64,000 nucleotides of DNA from Acaryochloris sp. CCMEE 5410 (GTDB lineage Bacteria; Cyanobacteriota; Cyanobacteriia; Thermosynechococcales; Thermosynechococcaceae). This document shows, in pieces, positions 9,737 through 18,742 of the stretch; the first letter of the stretch is position 1; the number at the start of each line of letters is the position of its first letter. The notes beneath the pieces were generated by a model, which saw nothing but the letters and a program-made list of their open reading frames with translations, did not search any database and had not been told where the DNA came from. Position numbers and translations under genes: made by a program. The stretch covers positions 1,473,501-1,537,500 of the forward strand of contig NZ_AFEJ02000002.1 in NCBI RefSeq assembly GCF_000238775.2, written 5' to 3'.

Positions 9737-10633
9737 ATGTCCTTTCAAGATGCGAGAGATTATCAAATTCTGTTTCTCAGCTTATTTTTAGTGCTAGGTA
9801 TTGGAACGAAGGATTGGACCCTACGACCCGAAATGATCGGGGTTGCGATCGCAACCACAATTCTCGTCCAAGTATTAGCCTCTTATGGGACCTATCTGTA
9901 CCAGCAGCGGCGTCAGCCGAACAATCGAGCCTTTAATCCCTCGATTCGCAGCGCCCTAATTACGGCATTAGGGTTGAGTTTGCTGCTGCGAACAGATCAT
10001 TGGAGCACCATGATGCTGGCAGCGACCTTGGCGATCCTGAGTAAATTTGTCTGTAAGTGGAAGGGCAAACATTTTTTTAATCCAGCCAACTTTGGCATTA
10101 TTGCCGCCCTCATCTTGACCTCTGATGCTTGGGTTTCCCCTGGGCAATGGGGAGCAGTGGGCTGGTATGGCCTTTTATTTGCGGGAGCGGGTGGGGTCGT
10201 GTTGCATCGGGTGGGGCGATGGGACACCTCTGTGATGTTTTTAGCCACCTATGGGGTCTGTCTGTCCCTGCGGGATCTGTGGTTAGGGTGGAGCTGGGAT
10301 GTGTGGTACCACAGTTTGTCGAGTGGATCTCTGATCTTATTTGCCCTGTTTATGCTCACCGATCCCCGATCGATCCCGGATGCCCGAGGAGCCCGTCTGC
10401 TCTGGTCTAGTAGTATCGCGGTCGTCACGTTTGTGCTACAAACGAAGCTGTATTTATCCACCGGAATTTTCTGGGCATTGTTTGCTTTAGCCCCCTTAAC
10501 GGTGCTGTTCGATCGACTTTGGCCTGCGCCTCGCTTCACATGGACCCCTCCACCCCTATCTGATGAATCTTGCTTGGAGGTATCATCGGCTCAGCCAGAG
10601 GATGGAGCAGACTTTCTGCCTTCCCATCCATAA
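9737..10633 (+). CDS. RnfD/NqrB-like membrane protein
   Basis: A 298-residue, very hydrophobic protein with about eight to ten predicted membrane spans. It resembles the NQR2/RnfD family of ion-translocating electron-transfer complexes: RAFNPSIRSALITALGLSLL, HFFNPANFGIIAALIL and FALFMLTDPRSIPDARGARL are characteristic. No other rnf or nqr genes are adjacent, so it acts alone or with distant partners; stand-alone RnfD-like proteins are known in cyanobacteria. The flavin-attachment Thr motif of true RnfD is not evident to me, so a redox role is uncertain. Confidence 0.75.
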   Translation: MSFQDARDYQILFLSLFLVLGIGTKDWTLRPEMIGVAIATTILVQVLASYGTYLYQQRRQPNNRAFNPSIRSALITALGLSLLLRTDHWSTMMLAATLAILSKFVCKWKGKHFFNPANFGIIAALILTSDAWVSPGQWGAVGWYGLLFAGAGGVVLHRVGRWDTSVMFLATYGVCLSLRDLWLGWSWDVWYHSLSSGSLILFALFMLTDPRSIPDARGARLLWSSSIAVVTFVLQTKLYLSTGIFWALFALAPLTVLFDRLWPAPRFTWTPPPLSDESCLEVSSAQPEDGADFLPSHP

Positions 10634-10809
10634 GCGGGTGTTAATCTCGATATTGCTGGGGCAACCTAGTCTTAACCTGAAAATGATATTAATATCGAGG
10701 TCAGGATAATCTTGCTTTTTCCTTTAGATCCAAGTTGTGGTCTGTTCTAAGCGGAATTCTGAGTGTTATGATTGCATCACAAATAAATCCTTGAGGAAAA
10801 CGATCCTGT

Positions 10810-12414
10810 ATGACGTCGACACCTGTTTCCCCGGTGGTGCTAGTCATATTAGATGGTTGGGGCTACCAAGAAAATTCAGATGGTAATGCCATCGCAACAG
10901 CCAACACCCCAATTATTGACAGCCTCTGGACAGCTTATCCTAGTACTTTCATTCAAACCTCTGGTAAGGCCGTAGGCTTGCCTGCAGGTCAAATGGGTAA
11001 TTCTGAGGTGGGCCACCTCAACTTAGGCGCTGGCCGCACCGTCCCCCAAGAGCTAGTCCGCATTGCAGATGCGATCGAAGATGGTAGCTTGGCGACCAAT
11101 CCTACCTTGGATAAGGTTTGCAAACAAGTGTCTCAAGCCAGCACCAAATTGCATTTGATTGGCCTGTGCTCAAAAGGGGGCGTTCATGCCCACTCAGACC
11201 ACCTTTTAGCGTTACTGAAGCTCGCAAAAGAGCATAATATTTCCCAAGTCTGCATTCATGCCATTTTGGATGGACGCGACACCCCTCCAAAAAGCGCGAA
11301 AGACGAAATTCTGCGATTACAGAAACAGATTGCCCATATTGGGGTGGGCCAGATTGTGACCCTGAGCGGTCGCTACTTTGCCATGGATCGTGATCGTCGA
11401 TGGGATCGGATTCAGCAGGCCTATGACGTCATGGTGAACGATCAGGTGGCTGTCCCTCGGGATTGGTCTTCCCTAGATGCGATCACCGATGCCTACGATC
11501 ACAAAACCACAGACGAGTTTCTTCCCCCCACTCGTATTGCTCCTGGGGCAATCGAGGCCGGGGATGGCGTGATTTTCTTTAACTTCCGGCCTGATCGAGC
11601 CCGCCAATTGACTCAAGCTTTTGTTGATCCCAATTTCGATGGGTTTGCGCGAGAGCAGGTGAAGCCTCTTCACTTTGTCACCTTCACTCAATATGATTCA
11701 GATCTGCCCACGGATGTCGCCTTTAAGCCCCAAAATCTAGACAATATTTTGGGGGAAATTGTCGCTAATCATGGTTTGAAGCAACTGCGATTGGCTGAAA
11801 CCGAAAAGTATGCCCATGTTACCTATTTCTTCAATGGTGGCATTGAAGATCCCTTGCCTGGAGAGGATCGAATTTTGGTCCCTAGCCCCATGGTGTCTAC
11901 CTATGACCAGGACCCACCCATGTCGGCGGCTAAGGTAACGGAAGAAGCGATCGCAGCCTTAGATAAGCGCATCTATTCTTTGATGGTGATTAACTACGCC
12001 AATACGGATATGGTGGGTCATACAGGCATGATGGATGCCACGATCCAAGCCGTTGAAACCGTAGATGGATGCCTTGGTCAACTCCTCAACCAAGTGATTA
12101 ACGTGGGAGGCACGCTTTTAATCACGGCGGACCATGGCAATGCCGAACGGATGTGGGATGAGACCGGAAATCCGTGGACAGCCCATACCACTAACCCTGT
12201 GCCTTTCATTTTGGTAGAGGGGGAAGGGCGCAAAATTCCTGCCCATGGTACGGATGTGCAATTGCGAGCAGATGGCCGCTTGGCTGACATTGCCCCGACT
12301 ATCTTAGATATTCTGCAGCTTCCCAAACCGGAAGAAATGACGGGATCAACCTTAATGCAGCCTGCAGGCTTTGAAGTTCGTCAGAACAAGAGTCCTGTCC
12401 GGATTCATCGCTAA
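10810..12414 (+). CDS. gpmI: 2,3-bisphosphoglycerate-independent phosphoglycerate mutase
   Basis: 534 residues, matching the metal-dependent alkaline-phosphatase-superfamily mutase that interconverts 3- and 2-phosphoglycerate in glycolysis and gluconeogenesis. The metal-binding start VVLVILDGWGYQENSDGN, the catalytic Ser in GQMGNSEVGHLNLGAGR (about residue 64), the HSDHL and DGRDTPP segments, and the C-terminal metal ligands NYANTDMVGHTG and ADHGNAE are all present. A TGAGGAAAAC ribosome-binding site precedes the ATG. secG follows 105 bp downstream on the same strand, a spacing seen in other cyanobacteria. Confidence 0.96.
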   Translation: MTSTPVSPVVLVILDGWGYQENSDGNAIATANTPIIDSLWTAYPSTFIQTSGKAVGLPAGQMGNSEVGHLNLGAGRTVPQELVRIADAIEDGSLATNPTLDKVCKQVSQASTKLHLIGLCSKGGVHAHSDHLLALLKLAKEHNISQVCIHAILDGRDTPPKSAKDEILRLQKQIAHIGVGQIVTLSGRYFAMDRDRRWDRIQQAYDVMVNDQVAVPRDWSSLDAITDAYDHKTTDEFLPPTRIAPGAIEAGDGVIFFNFRPDRARQLTQAFVDPNFDGFAREQVKPLHFVTFTQYDSDLPTDVAFKPQNLDNILGEIVANHGLKQLRLAETEKYAHVTYFFNGGIEDPLPGEDRILVPSPMVSTYDQDPPMSAAKVTEEAIAALDKRIYSLMVINYANTDMVGHTGMMDATIQAVETVDGCLGQLLNQVINVGGTLLITADHGNAERMWDETGNPWTAHTTNPVPFILVEGEGRKIPAHGTDVQLRADGRLADIAPTILDILQLPKPEEMTGSTLMQPAGFEVRQNKSPVRIHR

Positions 12415-12519
12415 AGGTTATACTTTGTGAGTATGTCTTGCCCAATAGGATGGGTAGACCGTCGTGCGGCTATTGATTTGCCGTCAGTATTTTTTATCGT
12501 TTACTAGGGTTTCAGTTGG

Positions 12520-12747
12520 ATGCTGACTAACGTAATTCAAGGCGTATGGTTCTTCTCTGCCGTAGGGCTTATTGCCTTGGTACTCTTGCACAGCCCCAAA
12601 GGGGACGGTTTGGGGGGGATTGGTGGTCAAGGCCAGCTCTTCACGAGTGCTAAGAGTGCGGAAAAAACCCTTAATCGCATCACTTGGACCCTCACCCTAA
12701 TGTTTATGGGCTTAACCGTAGTTCTCAGCGCTGGCTGGCTCGGTTAA
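12520..12747 (+). CDS. secG: Preprotein translocase subunit SecG
   Basis: A 75-residue protein with two membrane helices separated by the SecG loop (LHSPKGDGLGGIGGQGQLFTS), followed by the AEKTLNRITWTL stretch. It is the small accessory subunit of the SecYEG channel in plasma and thylakoid membranes. The size and order of elements are typical of cyanobacterial SecG. It starts shortly after gpmI and directly precedes a matrixin-like gene, so the three may form one transcription unit. Confidence 0.94.
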   Translation: MLTNVIQGVWFFSAVGLIALVLLHSPKGDGLGGIGGQGQLFTSAKSAEKTLNRITWTLTLMFMGLTVVLSAGWLG

Positions 12748-12764
12748 CGGATGAGCTTAACACA

Positions 12765-13514
12765 ATGGGGTGGCCTAGTCTGAGGAAGTGGCCTGCAGTG
12801 ATGGGCTTAGGGCTCATAGGCCTTGTCGTTGCTGTTCTTGTGCATTTCGGCTGGGTCCGTCCCAATCATGCGGCCCTCCAAGCTCCTGCGGCCCAGGTGC
12901 ATCCGTTGCCAGCTGCTTTAGAACGGTGGCAAGATCCCCAGGAACAAGGAGATTATTTCGATCAGATCAAAGTCACTCGCGTGGGGTATCTGGTCTGGAG
13001 CCAATTTCCTGTCAGAGTCTATGCTCAGCCTGCGCCAACGTCTTTGCCATTAGTCCAAGAGAAATGGCCCCAGGCGGTTGATCAAGCGATTCAGGCTTGG
13101 CAAGCGTATTTTCCTCTGGAAGTGACAACTGATCCGAACCAGGCCGATATCGTCATCTCGGCGGTTGATCCCACTCAACGAAGTCAGGGACGTGTTCGCT
13201 CAGCAGAGACGCGCTTTAAGCTCTATGTGGATGACCAGCAGCGGTTGTCCCATCGCTGCACCATTCAAGTTCGAGCCAATCAAACAGAGACCTATATTGC
13301 TGCGGCGGTTCGCCACGAATTGGGCCATGCCCTGGGGATTTGGGGTCATAGCCGCTTAAAAACCGACGCCCTCTATTTTTCCCAAGTGCGGACACCCGCT
13401 CCTATTTCTGCACGGGATATGAATACCCTGAAACGGGTCTATCAGCAGCCAACTCGCCTGGGCTGGCCGGTGCAACAATCGTCAGACACTTCTGCGCCCC
13501 CTGCTGAACCTTAG
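12765..13514 (+). CDS. Matrixin-like zinc metalloprotease, membrane-anchored
   Basis: About 249 residues from the ATG at 12765, 17 bp after secG; the open frame extends upstream into secG but that part has no protein-like character. Residues about 11-32 form a membrane anchor or signal (VMGLGLIGLVVAVLVHFGWV). The mature domain carries the metzincin zinc motif HELGHALGIWGHS, i.e. HExxHxxGxxGH, preceded by an extended strand and followed by a Met-containing segment (ISARDMNTLKRVYQ) in Met-turn position. Family knowledge predicts an extracytoplasmic peptidase. Its substrate is unknown. Its position after secG suggests co-expression. Confidence 0.82.
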   Translation: MGWPSLRKWPAVMGLGLIGLVVAVLVHFGWVRPNHAALQAPAAQVHPLPAALERWQDPQEQGDYFDQIKVTRVGYLVWSQFPVRVYAQPAPTSLPLVQEKWPQAVDQAIQAWQAYFPLEVTTDPNQADIVISAVDPTQRSQGRVRSAETRFKLYVDDQQRLSHRCTIQVRANQTETYIAAAVRHELGHALGIWGHSRLKTDALYFSQVRTPAPISARDMNTLKRVYQQPTRLGWPVQQSSDTSAPPAEP

Positions 13515-13553
13515 CGGGCTATACTCTCAGTGCGATGCTGGTCTGAGAAAACT

Positions 13554-14702
13554 GTGGATTTATATCAACAAGGGTTACAACCTCTTTTATTTTCGGCTTT
13601 GAAAGCTGACCCAGAAACGGTCCATCGTCAATTGATGCGGACTTGTGCTTGGCTGGATCGGACTGTGGATCAGGGGTTAGCTCAAGGCTTGCAACGGCGG
13701 TTGGCCTCTTCTCTACAGGTAGAAGACCCTCGGCTTTCGCAATCTTTGTGGGGTCTCTCCTTTGCCAACCCCATCGGATTGGCGGCGGGGTTTGATAAGG
13801 ATGGGGTGGCAACCAATATTTGGCCTCGTTTTGGGTTTGGATTTGCGGAAGTAGGAACAGTGACCTTCCACGCTCAATCGGGTAACCCTCAACCTCGCTT
13901 GTTTCGTTTACCTGAGGATCAAGCAGCGCTGAATCGGATGGGATTCAATAACCAAGGGGCTGCTGCGATGGCGAAGGTAATTGCCGCTTCACTGGACCGC
14001 CAAGCTCGTTCCTACCCCCTAGGGATTAATTTGGGTAAGTCAAAAGTGACGCCCCTCGAACAGGCGGTCGCAGATTATGTGGGGAGCTTTCAACTACTGA
14101 AAACCTATGGGGACTATTTTGTGGTGAATGTGAGTTCACCCAATACGCCAGGGTTGCGATCGCTTCAAGCCGTCGAACAATTGGCCCCCATTTTGGCGGG
14201 TCTGCAAGCCGAGAATACGGAAGGCAAACCCCTGCTGGTAAAAATCGCCCCAGACTTAGAGTGGGAGGATATTGCCGCGATTGTGGAGTTGGCTCAAGCC
14301 CATCAGCTCGCAGGCATTATTGCTACGAACACAACGATTCGGCGGGATCTGAAAACAGAGCGGATTGCCGCTACGGGGAATGCACCTATTGAAGAAGCAG
14401 GTGGGATAAGTGGTGCCCCGGTGCGATCGCGTTCCACAGACGTGATTCGATTTATTCACCAACACACTCAAGGCCAACTGCCAATTATCGGAGTGGGCGG
14501 CATCTTTACCGCTGAGGATGCTTGGGAAAAACTCTGTGCGGGGGCCAGCTTATTACAGGTCTATACAGGCTGGATCTATGAAGGGCCGTGGATGGTGCGC
14601 CGAATTTTGGAAGGATTGCTGGTAAAAATGCAGGAGGAAGGTATTCAGCAACTCTCTGAAATTGTGGGCCAAGATGATGACAAAAACCAGCAAGCTCTTT
14701 AA
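13554..14702 (+). CDS. pyrD: Dihydroorotate dehydrogenase (quinone), class 2
   Basis: About 382 residues. The fourth step of pyrimidine synthesis: dihydroorotate to orotate, with electrons to quinone. The class 2 N-terminal membrane-association helices ([18 protein letters not shown]) are present, then the FMN barrel with [34 protein letters not shown], the catalytic Ser in [21 protein letters not shown] and [11 protein letters not shown]. The likely start is the GTG at 13554 ([14 protein letters not shown]); an upstream GTG at 13530 is in frame. The C-terminus ends with an unusual polar tail ([10 protein letters not shown]). A second, diverged copy of the last coding segment lies 1.4 kb downstream with a different tail. 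Confidence 0.95.
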   Translation: MDLYQQGLQPLLFSALKADPETVHRQLMRTCAWLDRTVDQGLAQGLQRRLASSLQVEDPRLSQSLWGLSFANPIGLAAGFDKDGVATNIWPRFGFGFAEVGTVTFHAQSGNPQPRLFRLPEDQAALNRMGFNNQGAAAMAKVIAASLDRQARSYPLGINLGKSKVTPLEQAVADYVGSFQLLKTYGDYFVVNVSSPNTPGLRSLQAVEQLAPILAGLQAENTEGKPLLVKIAPDLEWEDIAAIVELAQAHQLAGIIATNTTIRRDLKTERIAATGNAPIEEAGGISGAPVRSRSTDVIRFIHQHTQGQLPIIGVGGIFTAEDAWEKLCAGASLLQVYTGWIYEGPWMVRRILEGLLVKMQEEGIQQLSEIVGQDDDKNQQAL

Positions 14703-14825
14703 TTTGCTTCTATGTAAGATTTATCGTATTGCTTCATTCATCAGTTTTTCATAATCATTGCTTACACACCCTGCTCAGAATGAATTCAAATTAATACCAT
14801 TCAAATACAATTACTTGTGAAGTAA

Positions 14826-15755
14826 CTATTGGTGAAGTCTCATCAAAATATCATTTTGCATTTGCTGCTCATCTTCAGGTTTAGCTCTTCGACGGAGCCA
14901 GTTCTTCCTACTAAAATGCCATCTCCCTATATCTAAAACTAAAGTCCTTAGATCTTTTTGAAAGGTACTGTCTTCAAAAAGATCTAGAACTGTATTGTAA
15001 ATATTAAGACTACTTACACCCGCAATACCTGGTGCTTTTTCAAGTGAGTACATGAGGAAATCTTTGAAATCTTTGTTTTTAGGATCTAAAACTATATCCT
15101 TCAGTAAAGATACTAAGAATTTTTCATACAAATCAGGATCCGGTCTATCAATAGATTTAAGAGTAGATTTGAATAGTAACTGAAGATCCTTGTTTGCAGG
15201 ATTATTAGCCATTCTTTGCAACAATAAGGAAGAGTACTTTTCAAAGAAAAGATCTATTGTTTCAACTACTTTGCGCTTAACAAGATTATCATCAGATTCA
15301 GGTAATGCCAAGTTCTCAATCGATTTTGAAATCTCTAAAAAAACTTCGTCACTATTATTATCTAAACGTGCAGTCAGGGTTTCGATCTCTTTTTTCTTTC
15401 CTAAAAGTGATTCGATTTGTGATAATTTATCTAGGCTATATATCTTTGGAGGTTCTTGAATACTGGAATACCAATATCCAGTTTGAAAAACCAACATCTT
15501 CACATCTTGATTATCAGGATTATTGATGAATATTTCTAAGACACAATCATAAACTGCTCTTGAGTTCAAGCTTCCTAAACTTTTTAGCTTTCTCAAGCCA
15601 TTTAGAAAATCTTGATGCCTTTCAGGTTTTAATGGTTCAGCCTCTAAATATTCTAATAGCTCGTCGCGCTTCTTTATGGCTTGACTTTCTAAATAAACTG
15701 AAGCTCCAATATATATCCAAGCAAGAGCATCTCCTGCTTGAGTCTTGTTATACAT
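14826..15755 (-). CDS. Repeat-containing helical protein, function unknown
   Basis: A 309-residue, AT-rich gene convergent with pyrD. I recognise no family. The sequence shows four degenerate repeats: INNPDNQDVKMLVFQTGYW, ANNPANKDLQLLFKSTLKS, LDPKNKDFKDFLMYSLEK and DSTFQKDLRTLVLDIGRW. Each is preceded by an amphipathic helix, and the first and last are also alike before the repeat (RAVYDCVLEIF versus LNIYNTVLDLF). This suggests an alpha-solenoid-like, soluble scaffold. There is no signal peptide. Base composition is lower in GC than the neighbours, and it sits between pyrD and a second pyrD 3' end, so it is probably acquired. Confidence 0.6.
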   Translation of the reverse strand: MYNKTQAGDALAWIYIGASVYLESQAIKKRDELLEYLEAEPLKPERHQDFLNGLRKLKSLGSLNSRAVYDCVLEIFINNPDNQDVKMLVFQTGYWYSSIQEPPKIYSLDKLSQIESLLGKKKEIETLTARLDNNSDEVFLEISKSIENLALPESDDNLVKRKVVETIDLFFEKYSSLLLQRMANNPANKDLQLLFKSTLKSIDRPDPDLYEKFLVSLLKDIVLDPKNKDFKDFLMYSLEKAPGIAGVSSLNIYNTVLDLFEDSTFQKDLRTLVLDIGRWHFSRKNWLRRRAKPEDEQQMQNDILMRLHQ

Positions 15756-16336
15756 TTAAGCTAATCCTCAAAATAGTGATCAAGATATAAATAATTTAGA
15801 TAAAACTATATTTATCTTTTGTGAATTTCTCTTTAGCCTTATCATTCCCCAATCTCAAATATATTTTAACTTGTTGTTATTTTTTAAGGTCAGAGCCTAA
15901 ATCTCCGTCTCATTTTTTATAATCAACTGCAGAACAATCAAGATGCACAAATTTGAGCAGGGATTGTCAAAGTACCGAGAGGAAATTTTGGACTTTTATG
16001 TGTACATACATCGATCCTCATAATAGACCTCTTTAATATCTCAGCTGACAATATAGACTTGCTGACAACAATGCAGGGAGAGGGTGTGCAGCAACTGTCT
16101 GAAATTGTGGGTCATAAATAAGTTGGGTAGTCTACTAGATATGGGAATGTAGATGGTTCTTACCAGACCAACGTCAATGCTCCCCTTCTCTCAATGTCGT
16201 TAGGAATGGTCGTATCCATAGCGGCAAGCCCCCAACTTTAAAGACTGCAGCCATCAGTTTGTTGATGCCTCTCAAAAAATAAGACTAGGGCTATCGCAAG
16301 GGAGGTATTGAAGAAGATGGGAAAGATATCGCGGCA
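15756..16336. other. Spacer holding only the pyrD remnant
   Basis: About 580 bp without an intact gene. Apart from the 51-bp pyrD remnant I see no coding frame, RNA gene or inverted repeat that I can support. The left half is strongly AT-rich, like the adjacent repeat-protein gene. Confidence 0.5.
16071..16121 (+). pseudogene. Second copy of the pyrD 3' end
   Basis: Seventeen codons read [16 protein letters not shown] and a stop. They match [15 protein letters not shown] near the end of pyrD in the same orientation, with mostly silent base changes, and then end differently (GHK-stop instead of the long polar tail). There is no start context or upstream pyrD sequence, so this is a fragment. 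It marks the far side of the inserted segment that carries the 309-residue gene. Confidence 0.75.
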
Positions 16337-17317
16337 TTAATCTATTGGAGTACCGACTACTATCCGATCACCTCCTTCAGCTTTAGCTTTAGACAGGGCT
16401 TTATCTGCAGATTGATAAAAGCTTCCGGCCCCCATCAATTGAGTACAAGGAAGCACACTAGCAATCCCCAAGCTAATCGTGATGACATCTGAGAAAGCAT
16501 TAGATTGATGAGGAATGGCCAGAGCCGCTACAGCTCCTCGGATTTTCTCTGCGATGTGGAGGGACCCTTCTAAAGACGTATTCGGGAGAAGGGCTGCAAT
16601 TTTCCCGCCACCATATCGGGTGGTAAGGTCAGCCGGACGATTGAGACTCTGATGGATGGCATTATCGACTTGGGATAGACACTGATCGCTTTGTATATGA
16701 CCGTAGGTATCAACGTAAGTTTCGAAGCCATCAATCTCGCAAATCATCAGGGATAAATGAGATTCCTCTCTGACCATCCGTAGCCATTCAACTTGGATTT
16801 GTTTTAGAAAAAACTGTCGATTGGTCAGTTGCCTAAACTCATACATAGAGGATAGTTGGAGTAGTTTGTGAGTTGTCTCTTCGAGTTGTTTCTTAAGCCG
16901 ATTATTCTCAAGATGGATGTGTACACTCTGCTTCAGGATAGGCCAGCGGATAGGCTTGGTAATGAAATCAGATGCGCCACTCTCAAATGCTAAATTCACT
17001 GATTCCTCTTCGTCTAACCCTGTAATTATTAGGGTTAGAGGGGTGGCATTAGCTGGTGATTTCAAAAGTTTTCTGCAACATTCAAAACCGTTTATCTTGG
17101 GCATCCTGGCATCTAGAATCACAAGATTAGGCATTATGTTCTTGTATGCCTCTAAACACTCTTCCCCATTGGAAGTGGTCATCACTAGGTGACCATCCTT
17201 CTCCAGAAGTTGGGCTATATGATTACTGATTTCTTGATCAGGCTCTGCAATTAAGATGATGGATTGCTGACTCATGATATTTATGTCAGCTGAGGAGAAT
17301 AAATGGTCCTGAGTCAT
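16337..17317 (-). CDS. Response regulator with degenerate GGDEF domain
   Basis: 326 residues. A receiver (about residues 16-135) has IILIAEPDQE, the phospho-acceptor Asp in NLVILDARMPKINGFE and a Lys in FITKPIRW. A short helix links it to a GGDEF-type domain (about 165-320) containing LSLMICEIDGFETYVDTYGH and the family end ISLGIAS and KAEGGDRIV. The active-site loop reads RYGGGKIAALLP rather than GG(D/E)EF, so cyclase activity is unlikely, while the upstream RPAD fits the RxxD inhibitory site that binds c-di-GMP. It may be a c-di-GMP receptor. An alternative start at 17275 (MSQQSIILIAEPD) is equally possible. Confidence 0.85.
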   Translation of the reverse strand: MTQDHLFSSADINIMSQQSIILIAEPDQEISNHIAQLLEKDGHLVMTTSNGEECLEAYKNIMPNLVILDARMPKINGFECCRKLLKSPANATPLTLIITGLDEEESVNLAFESGASDFITKPIRWPILKQSVHIHLENNRLKKQLEETTHKLLQLSSMYEFRQLTNRQFFLKQIQVEWLRMVREESHLSLMICEIDGFETYVDTYGHIQSDQCLSQVDNAIHQSLNRPADLTTRYGGGKIAALLPNTSLEGSLHIAEKIRGAVAALAIPHQSNAFSDVITISLGIASVLPCTQLMGAGSFYQSADKALSKAKAEGGDRIVVGTPID

Positions 17318-17514
17318 CTTTACCGGATGTAATTGAGATGGAGCATTTTACAGTTCGTATTGTCAGAACATAAATGAGGCGTTCTCAAAATAACTGTACT
17401 TTTAGTGCAAAGCAATGTAGTGATTCCAAATACTAGAAGCAGAATAAAGGGTTATTCAGTCCTTTCATGAATTTTCTGATACGGAGTAATTTACACAATT
17501 ACCCATACAACCCA

Positions 17515-18156
17515 CTAATGAACCTGCTGAAAGAGCTGCTCTACTTTTCGTAAATCTTTATTCCCTGGAGCCTGTTCCACCCCACTTGAGAGATCAATTC
17601 CTGATGGCGTTAAAGCCGTTACGGCTTGTGTCACGTTATTAGGGGTGAGACCACCTGCTAGGAACCAAGGAAGCTTTGGTGTAAAAGTCTTGAGCAACGT
17701 CCAATCCCAAGTATGCCCGGTTCCGCCTAAGGCTTGAGGCGTATAGGCATCGAGGAGCAGGGTGTTTGCAACGGTCTCATAGGGCGTGATCTGAGCAAGG
17801 GTTTCAGCACTACGAACCCGAAACGCTTTGATCAATTCAACCTCTGGTAATTTCGCTTTGACTTGCTGACAATACTCTGGTGGCTCGTCTCCGTGAAGTT
17901 GGACTCCGGTTAACTGGCCGACTTCTACAGTTTGTTGAATCAGGTCTAGATCTGCATTGGCAAACACACCAATCCGGCTTAGGGGGGCTCCCTTTAGAGT
18001 TTGCGTGGGTAACGCTTGGGTAACCGCCTGAATCTGCTGGGGCGTAACGTAGCGGGGGGACTGAGAGACACAGATAAATCCGAGGGCATCGGCACCTAGG
18101 GTTGCGATCGCAACCCCTTGATCAGGCTGAGTAATGCCACAAATTTTGACTCGCAT
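17515..18156 (-). CDS. trpF: Phosphoribosylanthranilate isomerase
   Basis: About 213 residues from the ATG at 18156 ([14 protein letters not shown]); the frame continues upstream but real TrpF proteins start with this motif. It catalyses the Amadori rearrangement in tryptophan synthesis. Diagnostic stretches are the catalytic Cys in [40 protein letters not shown] with the general-acid Asp, [11 protein letters not shown] and [16 protein letters not shown]. The length is usual. It is a stand-alone gene, divergent from psaK. Confidence 0.95.
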   Translation of the reverse strand: MRVKICGITQPDQGVAIATLGADALGFICVSQSPRYVTPQQIQAVTQALPTQTLKGAPLSRIGVFANADLDLIQQTVEVGQLTGVQLHGDEPPEYCQQVKAKLPEVELIKAFRVRSAETLAQITPYETVANTLLLDAYTPQALGGTGHTWDWTLLKTFTPKLPWFLAGGLTPNNVTQAVTALTPSGIDLSSGVEQAPGNKDLRKVEQLFQQVH

Positions 18157-18262
18157 AAAATCCCCTGCATACCATGTATTTCTTTCAGCATAAGGTGGGA
18201 TCACTTTTATGGCGAAATGTTAACTCTTAAAACAAAACAAAATTTTGCGCCAGTTCAATTTT

Positions 18263-18268
18263 TATAAT
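18263..18268 (+). promoter_or_regulatory. Putative -10 box of psaK
   Basis: A consensus TATAAT lies about 65 bp before the psaK start codon in an AT-rich stretch, with no convincing -35 hexamer at normal spacing. The lack of a -35 box is common for light-responsive cyanobacterial promoters. An AGGAG ribosome-binding site follows 10 bp before the ATG. Confidence 0.35.
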
Positions 18269-18333
18269 TTTGTCAGCGACGTTACAGATTTTTAGATTTA
18301 GTCCGTTTCGCTGTTTTTAGGAGAACAATTTTG

Positions 18334-18594
18334 ATGCATCCCATACTTTTGACGACCTTCGAAAGTCATCCCTGGACCGTTAACACAGGGATACTGATGC
18401 TGTTTATTAACTTGCTGATGGTGTTCTTAGGGCGTTATGCCATTAAGTATCCAGGCCAAGGCCCCGCTTTGCCCATTGGTGTGCCGGATTCTATGAAAGA
18501 CTTTGGTGTGCCTGAAATGCTGGCGACTGGGGTGTTTGCCCACTGGATTGGTGCTGGAATGATTTTAGGTCTACGGTCTGCCGGAGCCCTCTAA
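18334..18594 (+). CDS. psaK: Photosystem I reaction centre subunit PsaK
   Basis: 86 residues from the ATG at 18334 (an in-frame TTG sits just before it); AGGAG lies 10 bp upstream. Two membrane helices (GILMLFINLLMVFLGRYAI and ATGVFAHWIGAGMILGL) are separated by a short loop with GQGPALPIGVPDSMKDFG, and the C-terminal HWIGAGMILGLRSAGAL matches PsaK. PsaK is a peripheral PSI subunit that binds chlorophyll and helps connect antenna complexes. Cyanobacteria often carry constitutive and high-light forms; which form this is cannot be told here. Confidence 0.93.
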   Translation: MHPILLTTFESHPWTVNTGILMLFINLLMVFLGRYAIKYPGQGPALPIGVPDSMKDFGVPEMLATGVFAHWIGAGMILGLRSAGAL

Positions 18595-18742
18595 CCCCTC
18601 CTTGGTATTAGTCTGTATTTGTAATAGTCACTTTCCCTGTTTTTTACCCTAAAAAAGGCTAGATTGCGGGGATTTTTGATGGCAATATCCCTCTCATCTT
18701 CTACTTTTTTAGAATGCGGGTATAGCTGGTCTCTTTCTAAAT

